Source: Shewanella hanedai (lineage in GTDB: Bacteria > Pseudomonadota > Gammaproteobacteria > Enterobacterales > Shewanellaceae). From it: a DNA stretch of 64,000 nucleotides. The position numbers were made by a program, and so were the translations under genes. Position 1 is the stretch's first letter. Each line of letters opens with the position of its first letter. Shown one piece after another: positions 1-10,158 of the stretch. Below the pieces are notes generated by a model. It was not told where the DNA came from, searched no databases, and was given only the letters and a program-made list of their open reading frames with translations. The DNA is taken from assembly GCF_007197645.1 (NCBI RefSeq), contig NZ_VKGK01000011.1, positions 108,712 through 172,711 on the forward strand, given 5' to 3'.

Positions 1-548
1 GCCTCTTCAGTGAACTGACTGCTGCTCATTTCACCAGATTCCACTTTTTCAGCCAATATTTTAGCCGCCTGCATGATATCCCAACGGCCACCATAGTTAG
101 CTGCAACATTGAGAACCATGCCAGTATTATTGGCAGTTTTATCTTCGGCGGCAGCGATCTGTTTCTGTAATCGTTCAGAAAAACGGCTTGTATCACCAAT
201 GATATTGAGTCTCACACCATTGTTATGGAGTAATTTAATCTCTCGTTGAAGTACAGTAAAAAATAGTTCCATCAACAAGGTGACCTCTTTATCAGGTCTA
301 CGCCAATTCTCGCTCGAAAACGCAAACAAGGTTAGCGAGTCAATGCCCATCTCTCTGGCGGTGCTAACTGCACGCCTAACCGTTTTAACACCAGCTTTAT
401 GCCCCATGACTCTAGGCTTACCTTTCGCCTGAGCCCAGCGCCCATTGCCATCCATGATGATAGCAACGTGCTTTGGAGTGGACAGCTTAACAAGCTCTGC
501 AAGCTCCAAAGCTGAAAACTCTGAACAAGATTCGGAGTCGATTGACAT
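1..548 (-). CDS. uppS: Undecaprenyl diphosphate synthase, 3' end cut by window edge
   Basis: Cis-prenyltransferase that adds isopentenyl units to farnesyl diphosphate to give C55 undecaprenyl diphosphate, the lipid carrier for peptidoglycan and O-antigen. I translated this minus-strand frame directly: it starts MSIDSESC at 548 and contains [14 protein letters not shown], the family signature with the catalytic Asp, then [13 protein letters not shown] and [14 protein letters not shown]. About 182 residues are present; the roughly 70 C-terminal residues, including the RTSGE region, lie outside the window. It follows frr on the same strand, separated by a hairpin at 575-601, in the usual frr-uppS order. 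Identification is secure. Confidence 0.95.
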   Translation of the reverse strand, partial: MSIDSESCSEFSALELAELVKLSTPKHVAIIMDGNGRWAQAKGKPRVMGHKAGVKTVRRAVSTAREMGIDSLTLFAFSSENWRRPDKEVTLLMELFFTVLQREIKLLHNNGVRLNIIGDTSRFSERLQKQIAAAEDKTANNTGMVLNVAANYGGRWDIMQAAKILAEKVESGEMSSSQFTEE

Positions 549-574
549 CTATTACAACCCTTTAAATAGACAAA

Positions 575-601
575 CGCCGTGTAGTATACCTCTACACGGC
601 G
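575..601 (-). terminator. Hairpin between frr and uppS
   Basis: A perfect 10-bp stem (575-584 with 592-601) with a 7-nt loop. On the minus strand it is followed by a T-rich stretch. It probably acts as a partial terminator or attenuator between frr and uppS. Confidence 0.6.
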
Positions 602-628
602 CCTTAACTCTAGTTTCTTAGCCTGAGA

Positions 629-1186
629 TTAGACTTCCATCAGCTCTGCTTCTTTTGCAGCCAATATCTCGTCAATCAGTTTGATATGCGCATCGGTGAA
701 TTTCTGCACGTCTTCTTCACTGCGGCGTACGTCATCTTCAGTACACTCTTTGTCTTTCTCTAATCCTTTCACATCAGAGTTGGCATCACGACGCACGTTA
801 CGTACCGCGATACGACCATTTTCAGCTTCAGCACGTACAACCTTGATAAGGTCTTTACGACGTTGCTCAGTCAGCGCTGGAAGTGGTACTCGGATTGTTG
901 CACCTGCAGACATTGGATTTAGACCCAAATCTGAACTCATGATCGCCTTTTCTACTGCAGGGATCATTGTGCTATCAAATACAGAGATAGCCAGTGTACG
1001 TGAATCTTCAATTGAGACATTACCCACCTGTTTCAATGGCGTTAAAGAACCATAATAAGGCACTTTAATCGAATCCAATAGACTTGGGTGTGCACGACCA
1101 GTACGGACTTTAGCCATCTGTGTTTTAGTCGCTTCAACGCATTTGTCCATGCGTTCCTTAGCATCTTTTTTAATTTCGTTTAGCAC
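629..1186 (-). CDS. frr: Ribosome recycling factor
   Basis: RRF splits the post-termination ribosome together with EF-G. The 185-residue length matches the family, and the protein has the expected features: N-terminal helix [30 protein letters not shown], the beta-sheet domain around [16 protein letters not shown], and a C-terminal helical bundle rich in Glu and Lys. It lies downstream of pyrH and upstream of uppS on the same strand, the classic gammaproteobacterial order. No anomalies were seen. Confidence 0.97.
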   Translation of the reverse strand: MLNEIKKDAKERMDKCVEATKTQMAKVRTGRAHPSLLDSIKVPYYGSLTPLKQVGNVSIEDSRTLAISVFDSTMIPAVEKAIMSSDLGLNPMSAGATIRVPLPALTEQRRKDLIKVVRAEAENGRIAVRNVRRDANSDVKGLEKDKECTEDDVRRSEEDVQKFTDAHIKLIDEILAAKEAELMEV

Positions 1187-1280
1187 GTTAATTATCCTTT
1201 ATGTGTCTCTGAATGCTTAATCTTCATTGAACTAAAGCTTTCGCATAGCAATATTTGCCTGCTCGCTTCACTCTCGATGT

Positions 1281-2030
1281 TTACACAGCGAGGCTACTGA
1301 CTTTTGTCGATTTGATCATTGTCCCTTCGTGCTCGCCCATAATCACGCGGCGAAGAGCACCAGGTTTATTCATGTTAAAAACTAATATTGGCATATCATG
1401 ATCTCTCGCCATCGTAAATGCAGCAAGATCCATCACTTTTAATTCTTTATCAAGTACTTCATCGTAACCCATTTCATCGTACTTTACTGCATCTGGGTTC
1501 TTAACTGGATCATCTGAGTAGACGCCATCAACTTTAGTGCCTTTTAAAACCACTTCAGCTTCGATTTCGATACCGCGTAAACATGCGGCAGAGTCAGTAG
1601 TACAAAAAGGGTTACCTGTACCGGCTGCAAAGATAACCACACGACCTGATTTCAGCAAGCTAATCGCTTCAGCCCAGTTGTAGTCATCACATACACCTTT
1701 AAGAGGGATTGCAGACATTAATCTTGCATTGACATAGGCACGGTGCAAAGCATCACGCATTGCCAAACCGTTCATCACAGTTGCAAGCATACCCATATGA
1801 TCACCAACAACGCGATTCATACCAGCTTTAGCTAGTCCTTCACCACGGAATAGGTTACCACCACCGATAACCACACCTACCTGAATGCCAAGCTCAACCA
1901 GTTCTTTTATCTCCTGAGCCATACGATCCAACACTTTAGGATCTATGCCAAAGCCTTCTTCACCCATTAAGGCTTCGCCACTAAGCTTAAGAAGAATACG
2001 TCGAAATGCAGGTTTAGGATTCGTGCTCAT
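1281..2030 (-). CDS. pyrH: UMP kinase
   Basis: Hexameric bacterial UMP kinase of the amino-acid-kinase fold, phosphorylating UMP to UDP in pyrimidine nucleotide synthesis. The 249 residues include [13 protein letters not shown] (nucleotide-binding N-terminus), [12 protein letters not shown], and the UMP/ATP-site segment [17 protein letters not shown] followed by [13 protein letters not shown]. The gene sits between tsf and frr in the conserved translation operon. A hairpin at 2078-2103 separates it from tsf, so it may also have its own transcription start. Confidence 0.97.
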   Translation of the reverse strand: MSTNPKPAFRRILLKLSGEALMGEEGFGIDPKVLDRMAQEIKELVELGIQVGVVIGGGNLFRGEGLAKAGMNRVVGDHMGMLATVMNGLAMRDALHRAYVNARLMSAIPLKGVCDDYNWAEAISLLKSGRVVIFAAGTGNPFCTTDSAACLRGIEIEAEVVLKGTKVDGVYSDDPVKNPDAVKYDEMGYDEVLDKELKVMDLAAFTMARDHDMPILVFNMNKPGALRRVIMGEHEGTMIKSTKVSSLAV

Positions 2031-2077
2031 TATTATTGTCCTGGTTTATGCCGATAGGTAATTATCTGATATACAAT

Positions 2078-2103
2078 AAAACCGCAGCGGTTGCTACGGT
2101 TTT
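2078..2103 (-). terminator. Hairpin after tsf
   Basis: An 11-bp stem (2078-2088 with 2093-2103, one G-U pair) with loop GGTT. On the minus strand the 3' arm ends in TTTT followed by ATTG. It is a probable full or partial terminator of the rpsB-tsf transcript. Confidence 0.7.
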
Positions 2104-2124
2104 ATGGGGGCTTAAGTAAGGGGA

Positions 2125-2973
2125 TTAAGCCTTAGAAGCAGCGATCTGTGCAGCAACTTCTGCAGCAAAATCTTCTGATTTCTTCTCAATACCTTCGCCA
2201 ACTTCTAGACGGATGAAGTTAGTTACTGTAGCGCCTTTTTCTTTAAGAATGTCGCCAACAGTTTTCTTAGGCTCCATGATGTAAGCCTGACCTGTAAGAG
2301 AGATCTCACCGGTAAACTTCTTCATACGGCCAACAACCATCTTCTCAGCGATTTCAGCAGGCTTGCCTTCGTTCATCGCGATTTCGATTTGAAGTGCTTT
2401 TTCTCTTTCAACAAGATCAGCAGGAACGTCAGTTGGATTAACGAACTCTGGCTTAGAAGCAGCAATGTGCATTGCGATGTGCTTAAGCGTTTCTGCATCA
2501 GCGTCACCAGCAACAACAACACCAATACGATCACCGTGACGGTAAGAAGAAAGGTTAGCACCGTCAATGTACTCAACGCGACGAATATTGATGTTCTCAC
2601 CAATCTTAGTCACTAGAGCAATACGTGTATCTTCGAACTGTGCTTTTAGATCTTCGATAGTTACTTTAGATGCTGAAGCAACGTCTAGTACCGCGTTAGC
2701 GAATCCTAGGAAGTTTGCATCTTTTGCAACGAAGTCAGTTTGACAGTTAACTTCTAATAGCGCAGCAAAACCTTCGCCATTTTGAATAAGAATTGTACCT
2801 TCAGCAGCGATGTTACCTGCTTTTTTAGCAGCCTTAGCAGCACCACTTTTACGCATATTGTCAATTGCTAGCTCAATATCACCAGCAGTTTCAGTCAATG
2901 CGTTCTTACAATCCATCATGCCAGCGCCAGTGCGCTCACGAAGTTCTTTAACCTGGGCAGCAGTAATTGCCAT
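2125..2973 (-). CDS. tsf: Elongation factor Ts
   Basis: Guanine-nucleotide exchange factor for EF-Tu. At 282 residues it is the length of the E. coli protein. It begins [26 protein letters not shown], an N-terminal UBA-like domain with the TGAGMMDCK signature, and continues with [11 protein letters not shown] and the coiled-coil/dimerisation core. It is co-directional with rpsB, with a 108-bp gap that holds a strong GC hairpin. Confidence 0.97.
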   Translation of the reverse strand: MAITAAQVKELRERTGAGMMDCKNALTETAGDIELAIDNMRKSGAAKAAKKAGNIAAEGTILIQNGEGFAALLEVNCQTDFVAKDANFLGFANAVLDVASASKVTIEDLKAQFEDTRIALVTKIGENINIRRVEYIDGANLSSYRHGDRIGVVVAGDADAETLKHIAMHIAASKPEFVNPTDVPADLVEREKALQIEIAMNEGKPAEIAEKMVVGRMKKFTGEISLTGQAYIMEPKKTVGDILKEKGATVTNFIRLEVGEGIEKKSEDFAAEVAAQIAASKA

Positions 2974-3011
2974 TGTTAAATCCTCTAAAAATAATTCTTC
3001 AAATAGGAAAC

Positions 3012-3030
3012 AGGGGCCGAAGGCCCCTGA
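3012..3030 (-). terminator. rpsB-tsf intercistronic hairpin
   Basis: A perfect 8-bp GC-rich stem of the form CAGGGGCC-n3-GGCCCCTG in the gap between rpsB and tsf, followed by only a short T run on the minus strand. The weak T tract suggests partial termination or an mRNA-processing/stability element rather than full termination, which would lower tsf relative to rpsB. Confidence 0.5.
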
Positions 3031-3081
3031 TCACCAATCAACTCGCTTGGTTAATATGGGAGATGAAAATCATCAACCTTA

Positions 3082-3810
3082 TTATTCAGCTTCGACGAAA
3101 CCGTCTTGCTCAGCTTGTACAGCTAGATCTTGACCACGGCCAGCTTTAGCAGCGGCAGCAACAGATTCAGTGTATAAACGGATTGAACGCATTGCGTCAT
3201 CGTTACCAGGAACGATGTAGTTGATACCGTCTGGAGAAGAGTTAGTATCAACAACAGCTACAACTGGGATACCCAAGTTGTTGGCTTCTTTAATAGCGAT
3301 ATGCTCATGGTCAGCACCGATAACGAAAATAACGTCAGGTAGGCCGCCCATGTTCTTGATACCACCAAGAGATTTTTCTAACTTCTCAAGCTCACGAGTA
3401 CGCATAAGCGCTTCTTTCTTAGTAAGCTTGTCGAAAGTACCGTCAATAGACTGGCTCTCAAGATCTTTAAGACGCTTGATTGATTGACGAACTGTTTTCC
3501 AGTTAGTCAACATACCGCCTAACCAGCGGTGATCTACGTAGTACTGATCACAAGAGATAGCAGACTCTTTGATAGCTTCGCTTGCAGCACGCTTAGTACC
3601 AACAAAAAGAACTTTACCTTTCTTTGATGCAACGTTGCTGATGAAAGCAAGTGCTTCATTGAACATAGGCACAGTGTGCTCTAGGTTGATGATGTGAACA
3701 CCATTACGAGCGCCGAAGATGAATGGCTTCATCTTTGGGTTCCAGTAACGAGTCTGGTGACCGAAGTGAACACCGGCTTGTAGCATGTCGCGCATTGAAA
3801 CTGTAGTCAT
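3082..3810 (-). CDS. rpsB: Small-subunit ribosomal protein S2
   Basis: Component of the 30S subunit that binds near the junction of head and body. The 242 residues include the N-terminal signature [20 protein letters not shown], the [13 protein letters not shown] segment, [13 protein letters not shown], and [23 protein letters not shown] in the C-terminal half. It is the first gene of the rpsB-tsf operon and is preceded by a long leader (3811 to about 3930). In E. coli, S2 represses this operon through the rpsB leader; the same control is likely here. Confidence 0.98.
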   Translation of the reverse strand: MTTVSMRDMLQAGVHFGHQTRYWNPKMKPFIFGARNGVHIINLEHTVPMFNEALAFISNVASKKGKVLFVGTKRAASEAIKESAISCDQYYVDHRWLGGMLTNWKTVRQSIKRLKDLESQSIDGTFDKLTKKEALMRTRELEKLEKSLGGIKNMGGLPDVIFVIGADHEHIAIKEANNLGIPVVAVVDTNSSPDGINYIVPGNDDAMRSIRLYTESVAAAAKAGRGQDLAVQAEQDGFVEAE

Positions 3811-3935
3811 TTTAATACCTTAAATAGTTGGGGGTTAGACCTCCACGTATCCCATACTTCCGACCTATAAAGGCACCCCGGAGAATGTGTCGACACGTGT
3901 GTGATTTAGTATTTACAATTAGCCATGTATAATGG
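3811..3935 (-). promoter_or_regulatory. rpsB leader, candidate S2 autoregulatory element; intergenic region to map
   Basis: The 327-bp gap between divergent rpsB and map has no ORF. The rpsB-proximal part can fold: the run GGGGT at 3831-3835 can pair with ACCCC at 3874-3878, closing a structure just upstream of the start codon. Established knowledge: E. coli rpsB-tsf is autorepressed by S2 through a leader conserved in gammaproteobacteria. Assignment here rests on position and foldability only. A TATACA-like -10 for rpsB lies near 3926-3931 on the minus strand. Confidence 0.45.
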
Positions 3936-4137
3936 CGGCCATGCTTAATTCCGCACTTCATGACATACTGCTAAAATTCTAACGCTAAGCGCGTAGAGTT
4001 TGTTGCATTTGCCAATAATTAAAGTGAGAGAGTCAAACATAACGGCGCGCTTTATACCATATTAGGATTACAAACACAAATTTTTGCTGTAAATTACACA
4101 CAGAATTCGTCATTAAAAAGACCCGAGAGATAGCTTA

Positions 4138-4935
4138 ATGAGCATAGTAATAAAGACTGCTGAAGAGATTGAAAAGATGCGTACTGCGGGCAAGCTGGCC
4201 GCTGAAGTACTTGAGATGATCGCCCCTTTTGTTAAAGTGGGTGTGACGACGAACGAACTCAATGATATTTGTGCAAAATTTACTGAAGACAATGGCGCTA
4301 TCTCAGCTCCCCTCAATTACCACGGTTTTCCAAAATCCATCTGCACCTCAGTCAATGACGTTATTTGTCATGGCATCCCAAATGATCGCCCGCTGAAAGA
4401 TGGAGATGTTGTTAACCTAGATATTACCGTTATCAAAGATGGTTTCCATGGTGATACATCTAAAATGTTCCTCGTTGGTGATGTCAGCCCAAAAGATATG
4501 CGCTTGTGCCGCGTTGCTCAAGAGAGCCTTTACGCCAGTATCAAAAAGGTTCGACCAGGCATGAAGCTTGGCGAAATAGGGACCATTGTTGAAAAACTGG
4601 TTAAGACCAAAAAAACCGGTCTTGAAAAGTACAGTATCGTGAAAGATTACTGTGGCCACGGCATTGGTGCAGGCTTCCATGAAGAGCCGCAAGTGATGCA
4701 TTACAAAAACAGTGATAAAACGGTGTTACGTCCTGGTATGTGCTTTACTATCGAGCCGATGATAAACGCTGGACGACATACCTGTATCCTAGATAAGGAT
4801 GATAACTGGACAGTTACCACCTCAGACGGTAAAAAATCTGCGCAATGGGAACACACATTATTAGTGACTAAAACGGGAGTTGAAATTTTAACCCTTCGTG
4901 CTGAAGAGGATCTCCCTAGAGTAATTAATCACTAA
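4138..4935 (+). CDS. map: Methionine aminopeptidase, type I
   Basis: Removes the initiator Met from nascent proteins. The 265 residues show the pita-bread metalloprotease ligands in order: D95 and D106 (LDITVIKDGFHGD), the His in GHGIGAGFHEEP, Glu in TIEPM and Glu in QWEHT, plus substrate-site H78 (CHGIP). It is divergent from rpsB and is followed by glnD, as in E. coli. The start at 4138 gives the normal N-terminus MSIVIKTAEEIEKMR. Confidence 0.97.
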   Translation: MSIVIKTAEEIEKMRTAGKLAAEVLEMIAPFVKVGVTTNELNDICAKFTEDNGAISAPLNYHGFPKSICTSVNDVICHGIPNDRPLKDGDVVNLDITVIKDGFHGDTSKMFLVGDVSPKDMRLCRVAQESLYASIKKVRPGMKLGEIGTIVEKLVKTKKTGLEKYSIVKDYCGHGIGAGFHEEPQVMHYKNSDKTVLRPGMCFTIEPMINAGRHTCILDKDDNWTVTTSDGKKSAQWEHTLLVTKTGVEILTLRAEEDLPRVINH

Positions 4936-4950
4936 GTATAGATAACGATT

Positions 4951-4996
4951 ATTACCGATTTATCCACTGAATAAATAGTCAGGATAAATCGGTAAT
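4951..4996 (+). terminator. Long hairpin between map and glnD
   Basis: Perfect 15-bp inverted repeat (4951-4965 with 4982-4996); the loop can form a further TGA/TCA pairing. No T run follows on the plus strand, so it is not a textbook intrinsic terminator. It may be a Rho-assisted terminator or an mRNA-stability element for map. Confidence 0.5.
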
Positions 4997-5020
4997 ATAT
5001 ATGCTCGCTCAAGGGATTCA

Positions 5021-7600
5021 ATGACCACTTCACCTGCTCAACTCGCCAAAGCTGCACTTCTCGAACAAAACAACGAACTACTCTCCCAGTTTCGGCTTAA
5101 GGGTGATATCAAACAATTAGTCGCCCAACGTTGTAACTTTGTCGATCGGTTATTGCAGCAACAATGGCACGCCCACGAGCTTGACCGCTACCCAATCGCA
5201 CTTATCGCTGTTGGCGGTTATGGCAGAGCAGAGTTGCATCCCCAATCTGATATCGATCTGTTATTTCTCATCGACACAGAATTAACGGCCGATGCAGAAA
5301 AAGCCTTAAGTAGCTATATCGCTTTCTTGTGGGATGCGGGTCTTGAGGTTGGTCACAGTGTTCGCAGCATCGAAGAGACATTAGAACAGGGATTAAGTGA
5401 CGTTACTATCGCCACAAACCTGATTGAATCAAGGCTTTTATCGGGTCCTCAAAGCTTATATCAAACTCTTTATTCCAGAATAAGAGATGATAACTTCTGG
5501 CCACCAAGTAAATTCTATATTGCCAAACGTGATGAACAGCTTGCTCGCCACGCTAAAGCAAGTGCTTTCGATCTGGAGCCCAACTTAAAAACCTGTCCCG
5601 GTGGATTAAGAGATATTCACACCGTCGTGTGGGTCGCTATGCGCTATTTCAATGCATCAAAAACCGAAGATCTCGTTGGCCATGGTTTTTTAGAACCTGA
5701 GGAACTCGATGAGCTGATAAAATGCCAGTCATTTTTATGGGAGCTCAGGTTTGCATTGCACATTATTTCCGGCAGAGATGAAAACCGTCTATTGTTCGAT
5801 CTTCAACGTCAGGTCGCCGATCTACTGGGTTATGAAGACTCAACGCAATTAGGCGTTGAGCAGATGATGAAACGTTACTACCGTACTGTACGGCGAGTAA
5901 TGGAGCTTAATCAAATGCTGCTTCAACTGTTCAAACGGGCAACGCTTGGACACACCAAAGCACTGGAAATAAAGCCAATTAATCAAAACTATCAACTTCG
6001 TGGAGGCTTCATTGAAAGCTTGAACGAATATTTGTTTGATGATCCCGTTGAGATTGTAAACCTGTTTCTTTATGCCGCTAAGAACTCTAATATTAAGGGG
6101 ATTTATGCCCCAACACTGCGCAGCTTAAGAAGAGCTAGACGGTCACAAACTCAGCCCTTGATGAATCACCCAGGTTGTCGCATCATTTTTTCAGCAATCC
6201 TGCGCCACCCAAGAGGCATAGCTTCACTTTCTCTAATGCACAGACATGGAGTCTTATCCGCTTACCTTCCAGCTTGGCGAGAGATTGAAGGGCAAATGCA
6301 GTTCGATCTTTTTCATGCTTACACGGTTGATGAACACACCCATAGATTACTGCAAAATATCGACCGTTTTTCCCAGCCGGAACAAAGAGAGGAGTTTCCT
6401 TTAGGCTCAGTGCTTATTAATCAGCTACCCAAAAAAGAGTTGTTGGTCCTCGCAGCGCTGTTTCACGATATTGGAAAAGGACGCGGTGGCGATCACAGCA
6501 AACTTGGCGCCGTTGATGCTTTGGCTTTTTGTAAACTGCACGATCTGAGCGATCACGATGGTCGACTCGTCAGCTGGCTGGTTGAAAATCATTTAGTGAT
6601 GTCAGTAACGGCGCAACGACGCGATATATCCGATCCCGATGTCGTCGGAGAATTTGCCGATAAAGTACGTGATGCTGTCCACTTAAGTTACCTTTACTGT
6701 CTCACCGTGGCGGATATCTGTGCCACCAACGAAAAGACTTGGAACAACTGGAAAGGCTCCCTACTACGCGAACTCTACTTTTCAACTCAAAGGGTGCTCG
6801 CTCGCGGTAAAGAAAAGCCAGTGGACATTCGAGCCAGAGTACGAGAGCACCAAGCCAAAGCAAAAAAAGAGTTACTCAGACGTGGCGTTAAAGAGAAGAG
6901 TTTAGATGCGCTTTGGCAACGATTTAAGGCTGATTATTTTTTAAAACATCAAGCAAATCAAATCGCTTGGCACTGCGATGCCATCTTGAAACATAAACAA
7001 GCAGAGCCTTTAGTGCTTATCTCAAAACACACGACGAGAGGCGGTACTGAACTGTTTATTTATGGCCAAGATAAGCCTAAATTATTCGCGACTGTGATGG
7101 CGGTTTTAGACAATAAAAATATCAATGTTCATGATGCCAGTGTGATGGCCTCAAAAGATGGATACGTGCTGGACTCTTTTGTTATTCTTGAGCAAGATGG
7201 CAGCTCGGTATCTCAAACATCACGTATTCAAAGTCTTCGAAAGGCACTGGTAAAAGCCCTAAGCAGTGATACAGCTAAGTTGCCTAAATTTAAGAAGCTC
7301 CCACGACAGATGAAACAATTTAAAGTACGGACTCAAGTGAGCTTCTTGCCATCTCGTCGTAGCAGCACAAGCATGATGGAACTGATCACGTTAGATAGCC
7401 CTGGTCTACTCGCTAAACTTGGTGATATTTTATACCGCTGTAAAATACGGTTACTTACCGCAAAAATCACCACCATAGGCGAACGAGCTGAAGATTTCTT
7501 TATGCTTCAAAATGCCGATGGCGAAGAGCTCAATCTTGAGCAAAAACAATTACTCCAAGAAAGTCTAATCAAAGCATTTACAAAGCAAGCAATGAATTAA
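5021..7600 (+). CDS. glnD: Bifunctional PII uridylyltransferase / uridylyl-removing enzyme
   Basis: Nitrogen sensor that uridylylates PII proteins when glutamine is low and deuridylylates them when it is high. The 859-residue architecture is complete: nucleotidyltransferase domain with [19 protein letters not shown] (GG...DxD metal site, about residues 65-85), the CPGGLRDIH segment, the HD hydrolase domain with [15 protein letters not shown] (about 480-495), and two C-terminal ACT domains (starting near [14 protein letters not shown] and [15 protein letters not shown]) that bind glutamine. It sits between map and dapD, as in E. coli. Confidence 0.97.
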   Translation: MTTSPAQLAKAALLEQNNELLSQFRLKGDIKQLVAQRCNFVDRLLQQQWHAHELDRYPIALIAVGGYGRAELHPQSDIDLLFLIDTELTADAEKALSSYIAFLWDAGLEVGHSVRSIEETLEQGLSDVTIATNLIESRLLSGPQSLYQTLYSRIRDDNFWPPSKFYIAKRDEQLARHAKASAFDLEPNLKTCPGGLRDIHTVVWVAMRYFNASKTEDLVGHGFLEPEELDELIKCQSFLWELRFALHIISGRDENRLLFDLQRQVADLLGYEDSTQLGVEQMMKRYYRTVRRVMELNQMLLQLFKRATLGHTKALEIKPINQNYQLRGGFIESLNEYLFDDPVEIVNLFLYAAKNSNIKGIYAPTLRSLRRARRSQTQPLMNHPGCRIIFSAILRHPRGIASLSLMHRHGVLSAYLPAWREIEGQMQFDLFHAYTVDEHTHRLLQNIDRFSQPEQREEFPLGSVLINQLPKKELLVLAALFHDIGKGRGGDHSKLGAVDALAFCKLHDLSDHDGRLVSWLVENHLVMSVTAQRRDISDPDVVGEFADKVRDAVHLSYLYCLTVADICATNEKTWNNWKGSLLRELYFSTQRVLARGKEKPVDIRARVREHQAKAKKELLRRGVKEKSLDALWQRFKADYFLKHQANQIAWHCDAILKHKQAEPLVLISKHTTRGGTELFIYGQDKPKLFATVMAVLDNKNINVHDASVMASKDGYVLDSFVILEQDGSSVSQTSRIQSLRKALVKALSSDTAKLPKFKKLPRQMKQFKVRTQVSFLPSRRSSTSMMELITLDSPGLLAKLGDILYRCKIRLLTAKITTIGERAEDFFMLQNADGEELNLEQKQLLQESLIKAFTKQAMN

Positions 7601-7774
7601 CCGGAAGCGAAATTAGTCAACATTTTACGAATGAAAAATGAGCGAGATGTTAGATAGCATTAATTATGCTAAATCATTCTTTTATATTTCTTCAGAGCAA
7701 CACATTTTTGTATAAGTTGAGTATATAATCATTTTTCAACGAAATTTAATCAATTACATAATCGGGAGACATTG

Positions 7775-8599
7775 ATGGAGGCTTTACGCCAACGCATAGA
7801 AGCAGCTTTTGAAGTGCGTGCAGAAATTAGTCCTAATACAGTTGAGCCAAGTTTACGTGCAGACGTAGAGCAGGTTATCAACATGCTCGACACTGGTGAA
7901 GCTAGAGTCGCTGAAAAAATTGATGGGCAGTGGTATGTCCACCAATGGCTGAAAAAAGCGGTATTGCTCTCATTCCGTATCTTTGATAACGCAGTTATCG
8001 ACGGGGCTGAAACTAAGTACTTTGATAAAGTACCGATGAAATTTGCTGATTACGATGATGCTCGCTTCAGAAAAGAAGCCATCCGAGTTGTGCCACCAGC
8101 AGCCGTTCGTAAAGGCTCTTTTATCGGTAAGAATACCGTATTAATGCCGTCATACGTTAACCTTGGCGCTTATGTCGACGAAGGTTCTATGGTCGATACA
8201 TGGGCCACTGTAGGTTCTTGTGCGCAGATCGGTAAGAATGTCCACCTATCTGGCGGTGTTGGCATTGGTGGTGTTTTAGAGCCATTGCAAGCAGGACCTA
8301 CCATTATCGAAGATAACTGCTTTATTGGTGCTCGTTCTGAAGTTGTTGAAGGCGTCATTGTTGAAGAAGGCAGTGTGATTTCAATGGGCGTGTATCTGGG
8401 TCAAAGTACACGTATCTATGATCGTGAAACTGGTGAAGTTCATTACGGAAGAGTGCCTGCTGGCTCAGTGGTTGTTTCTGGTACTTTGCCTTCGAAATGC
8501 GGTAACTATAATCTTTATGCTGCAATTATCGTCAAAAAAGTTGACGCTAAAACTCGCGGTAAAGTCGGTATCAATGAACTACTCAGAATTGTCGATTAA
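7775..8599 (+). CDS. dapD: 2,3,4,5-tetrahydropyridine-2,6-dicarboxylate N-succinyltransferase
   Basis: Third-stage enzyme of the succinylase branch of lysine/diaminopimelate synthesis. A left-handed beta-helix (hexapeptide repeat) fills the C-terminal two thirds, with [38 protein letters not shown] and [16 protein letters not shown] chose the ATG at 7775 rather than the TTG at 7772: it gives 274 residues, the length of E. coli DapD, and CGGGAG lies 5 nt upstream. A terminator follows at 8616-8648. Confidence 0.97.
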   Translation: MEALRQRIEAAFEVRAEISPNTVEPSLRADVEQVINMLDTGEARVAEKIDGQWYVHQWLKKAVLLSFRIFDNAVIDGAETKYFDKVPMKFADYDDARFRKEAIRVVPPAAVRKGSFIGKNTVLMPSYVNLGAYVDEGSMVDTWATVGSCAQIGKNVHLSGGVGIGGVLEPLQAGPTIIEDNCFIGARSEVVEGVIVEEGSVISMGVYLGQSTRIYDRETGEVHYGRVPAGSVVVSGTLPSKCGNYNLYAAIIVKKVDAKTRGKVGINELLRIVD

Positions 8600-8615
8600 T
8601 TCTTGATTCGGTAAC

Positions 8616-8648
8616 AAAAAAACTCTCACTTCGATGGGAGTTTTTTTA
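8616..8648 (+). terminator. dapD terminator
   Basis: Hairpin ACTCTCA-CTTCGA-TGGGAGT (one G-U pair) flanked by A and T runs, ending in seven T. A classic intrinsic terminator. Confidence 0.85.
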
Positions 8649-8802
8649 TACTTTTTTTAAAACACACACTTTCTTACGCTGTGAAACACTCTGTTCCCAC
8701 CACCACATCTTGATACATTTAACTACAAATAGCTTACAGCTTTCCTAGTAAAAACAGTCTTTAATCTATCCAACCCCGAAGAAAAGACGCTAGGAGCTAC
8801 AC

Positions 8803-9147
8803 ATGAAAAAGTTACTTACCATTGCAACACTGTTCTTAACTCCACTTGCCTTTAATGCCTCTGCAGCTATGGATCCACAACTTAAAAAGACACTTGTAGA
8901 TGTCTGTAAAGCAGGTGCCAGCAACAGCATGTACAAATTACACAAGACGGTAAAAAGTTACCGTATAAATGAACAAAGAATTTACCCTCGTCTAGTTTGT
9001 AACGGCGAGACCTTTCATCAATTTACACTCAGTCAGGGAGCGGATAAAACAGCAAAACATATTGGTCAATATATGAAAGGCTCGGTGACCATTAAAGATA
9101 TTGCCATGACCTATAATTCAGCTGAAATGCTAACCGTTAGCTATTAA
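8803..9147 (+). CDS. DUF3718 family small exported protein
   Basis: A 114-residue protein of unknown function. It has a clear signal peptide (MKKLLTIATLFLTPLAFNASA, cleavage near residue 22), leaving a mature protein of about 92 residues with two Cys (DVCKAG and LVCNGE) that could form a periplasmic disulfide. The pattern of Cys, LxxTVKSYRINEQRIYP and NGE resembles DUF3718 proteins of Shewanella and relatives. It is monocistronic, with AGGAG upstream of the ATG and a terminator at 9203-9229. Family recognised; function unknown. Confidence 0.8.
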   Translation: MKKLLTIATLFLTPLAFNASAAMDPQLKKTLVDVCKAGASNSMYKLHKTVKSYRINEQRIYPRLVCNGETFHQFTLSQGADKTAKHIGQYMKGSVTIKDIAMTYNSAEMLTVSY

Positions 9148-9202
9148 TCATGTGGGTTAGATCAATATTTGATGAAATTCATAAAACTGAATTCTAGAGA
9201 TT

Positions 9203-9229
9203 AAAAAAAGAGCCATTAAGGCTCTTTTT
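9203..9229. terminator. Bidirectional terminator between the DUF3718 gene and purU
   Basis: AAAAAAGAGCC-ATTAA-GGCTCTTTTTA lies between convergent genes. The A and T flanks allow it to terminate transcription from both sides. Confidence 0.85.
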
Positions 9230-9275
9230 AATGATTAGATCTCTTACTTCAATATCGATTGATATTCACTTTATG

Positions 9276-10112
9276 TTAATTAAAAACGACTGTTTTATTC
9301 CCATAAACAATCACTTCTTCATGCATGACTAAGTGTAACGCTTTACTAAGGACACTTTTTTCAACATCACGGCCATTTTTAGCTAAATCATCTGCACTGT
9401 AACTATGGTCTACATGAATAACATCTTGTTTGATAATCGGCCCTTCATCCAAGCAATTATTTACGAAGTGAGCCGTAGCCCCAATAATCTTAACGCCTCG
9501 CTCCCACGCTTGACGATATGGTGATGCACCAATAAAAGCGGGGAGGAACGAATGATGAATATTAATAATTCGGTTAGGGAACCGCTCAACAAATTCCGGC
9601 GTCAATATTCGCATGAATTTGGCCAATACCAAATAATCAGCCTCATAGCCTTCAATCACTGCGACCATTTTGTTCTCATGCTCTGCACGTGAACATCCCT
9701 CATGGGAAATAAAATGAAAGGGAATATCAAACTTCTCAGCCAAGGGCTCTAAACTCTGATAATTTCCCACAATCGCAGCGATATCAACATCCAGTCCGCC
9801 ATAGTAGGCCTTCATCAAGATGTCACCTAAACAGTGAGCCTCTTTAGTGACCAAGATAACGATGCGCTTTTTCGCGGAGCTAACCAGCTTAATATCACTG
9901 GTAGACGGTAATACCTTCTCAAGGTCGTTGATAATGAGTTCACCATTAAACTCACCTTCCAACTCAGTTCGCATAAAGAAACGTCCCTGAGCATTATCAA
10001 CGAATTCACTGTTTTTAATAATATTTAATTGATGGTTAAAACACACACCAGTAATTTTAGAGATCAACCCCTGTGCGTCAGCGCAGTTTGTGATCAATAC
10101 TTTACGTTCCAT
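9276..10112 (-). CDS. purU: Formyltetrahydrofolate deformylase
   Basis: Hydrolyses 10-formyl-THF to formate and THF, balancing one-carbon pools and supplying formate for PurT. The 278 residues comprise an N-terminal ACT domain (KVLITNCADAQGLISKITG) and a formyltransferase-fold catalytic domain with FHFISHEGCSRAEHE, NIHHSFLPAFIGASPYRQAW and IGATAHFVNNCLDEGPIIKQD, carrying the family's conserved Asn, His and Asp. It is downstream of the PTS gene on the same strand, with a gap of about 45 bp. Confidence 0.95.
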   Translation of the reverse strand: MERKVLITNCADAQGLISKITGVCFNHQLNIIKNSEFVDNAQGRFFMRTELEGEFNGELIINDLEKVLPSTSDIKLVSSAKKRIVILVTKEAHCLGDILMKAYYGGLDVDIAAIVGNYQSLEPLAEKFDIPFHFISHEGCSRAEHENKMVAVIEGYEADYLVLAKFMRILTPEFVERFPNRIINIHHSFLPAFIGASPYRQAWERGVKIIGATAHFVNNCLDEGPIIKQDVIHVDHSYSADDLAKNGRDVEKSVLSKALHLVMHEEVIVYGNKTVVFN

Positions 10113-10158
10113 ACTCTTTCAACTCCAAAACTACATAATTAATTTGTACTCAAACGCC

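Noticed and set aside
681..1055. 124-codon plus-strand frame over frr
   Set aside because: Antisense shadow of frr; low-complexity Ser/Arg-rich product.
2373..2616. Frames of 75-76 codons across tsf
   Set aside because: Shadow frames of a highly conserved coding region.
3925..3933. TATAAT on the plus strand as a map promoter
   Set aside because: No acceptable -35 at the right distance, and it coincides with the rpsB -10 region.
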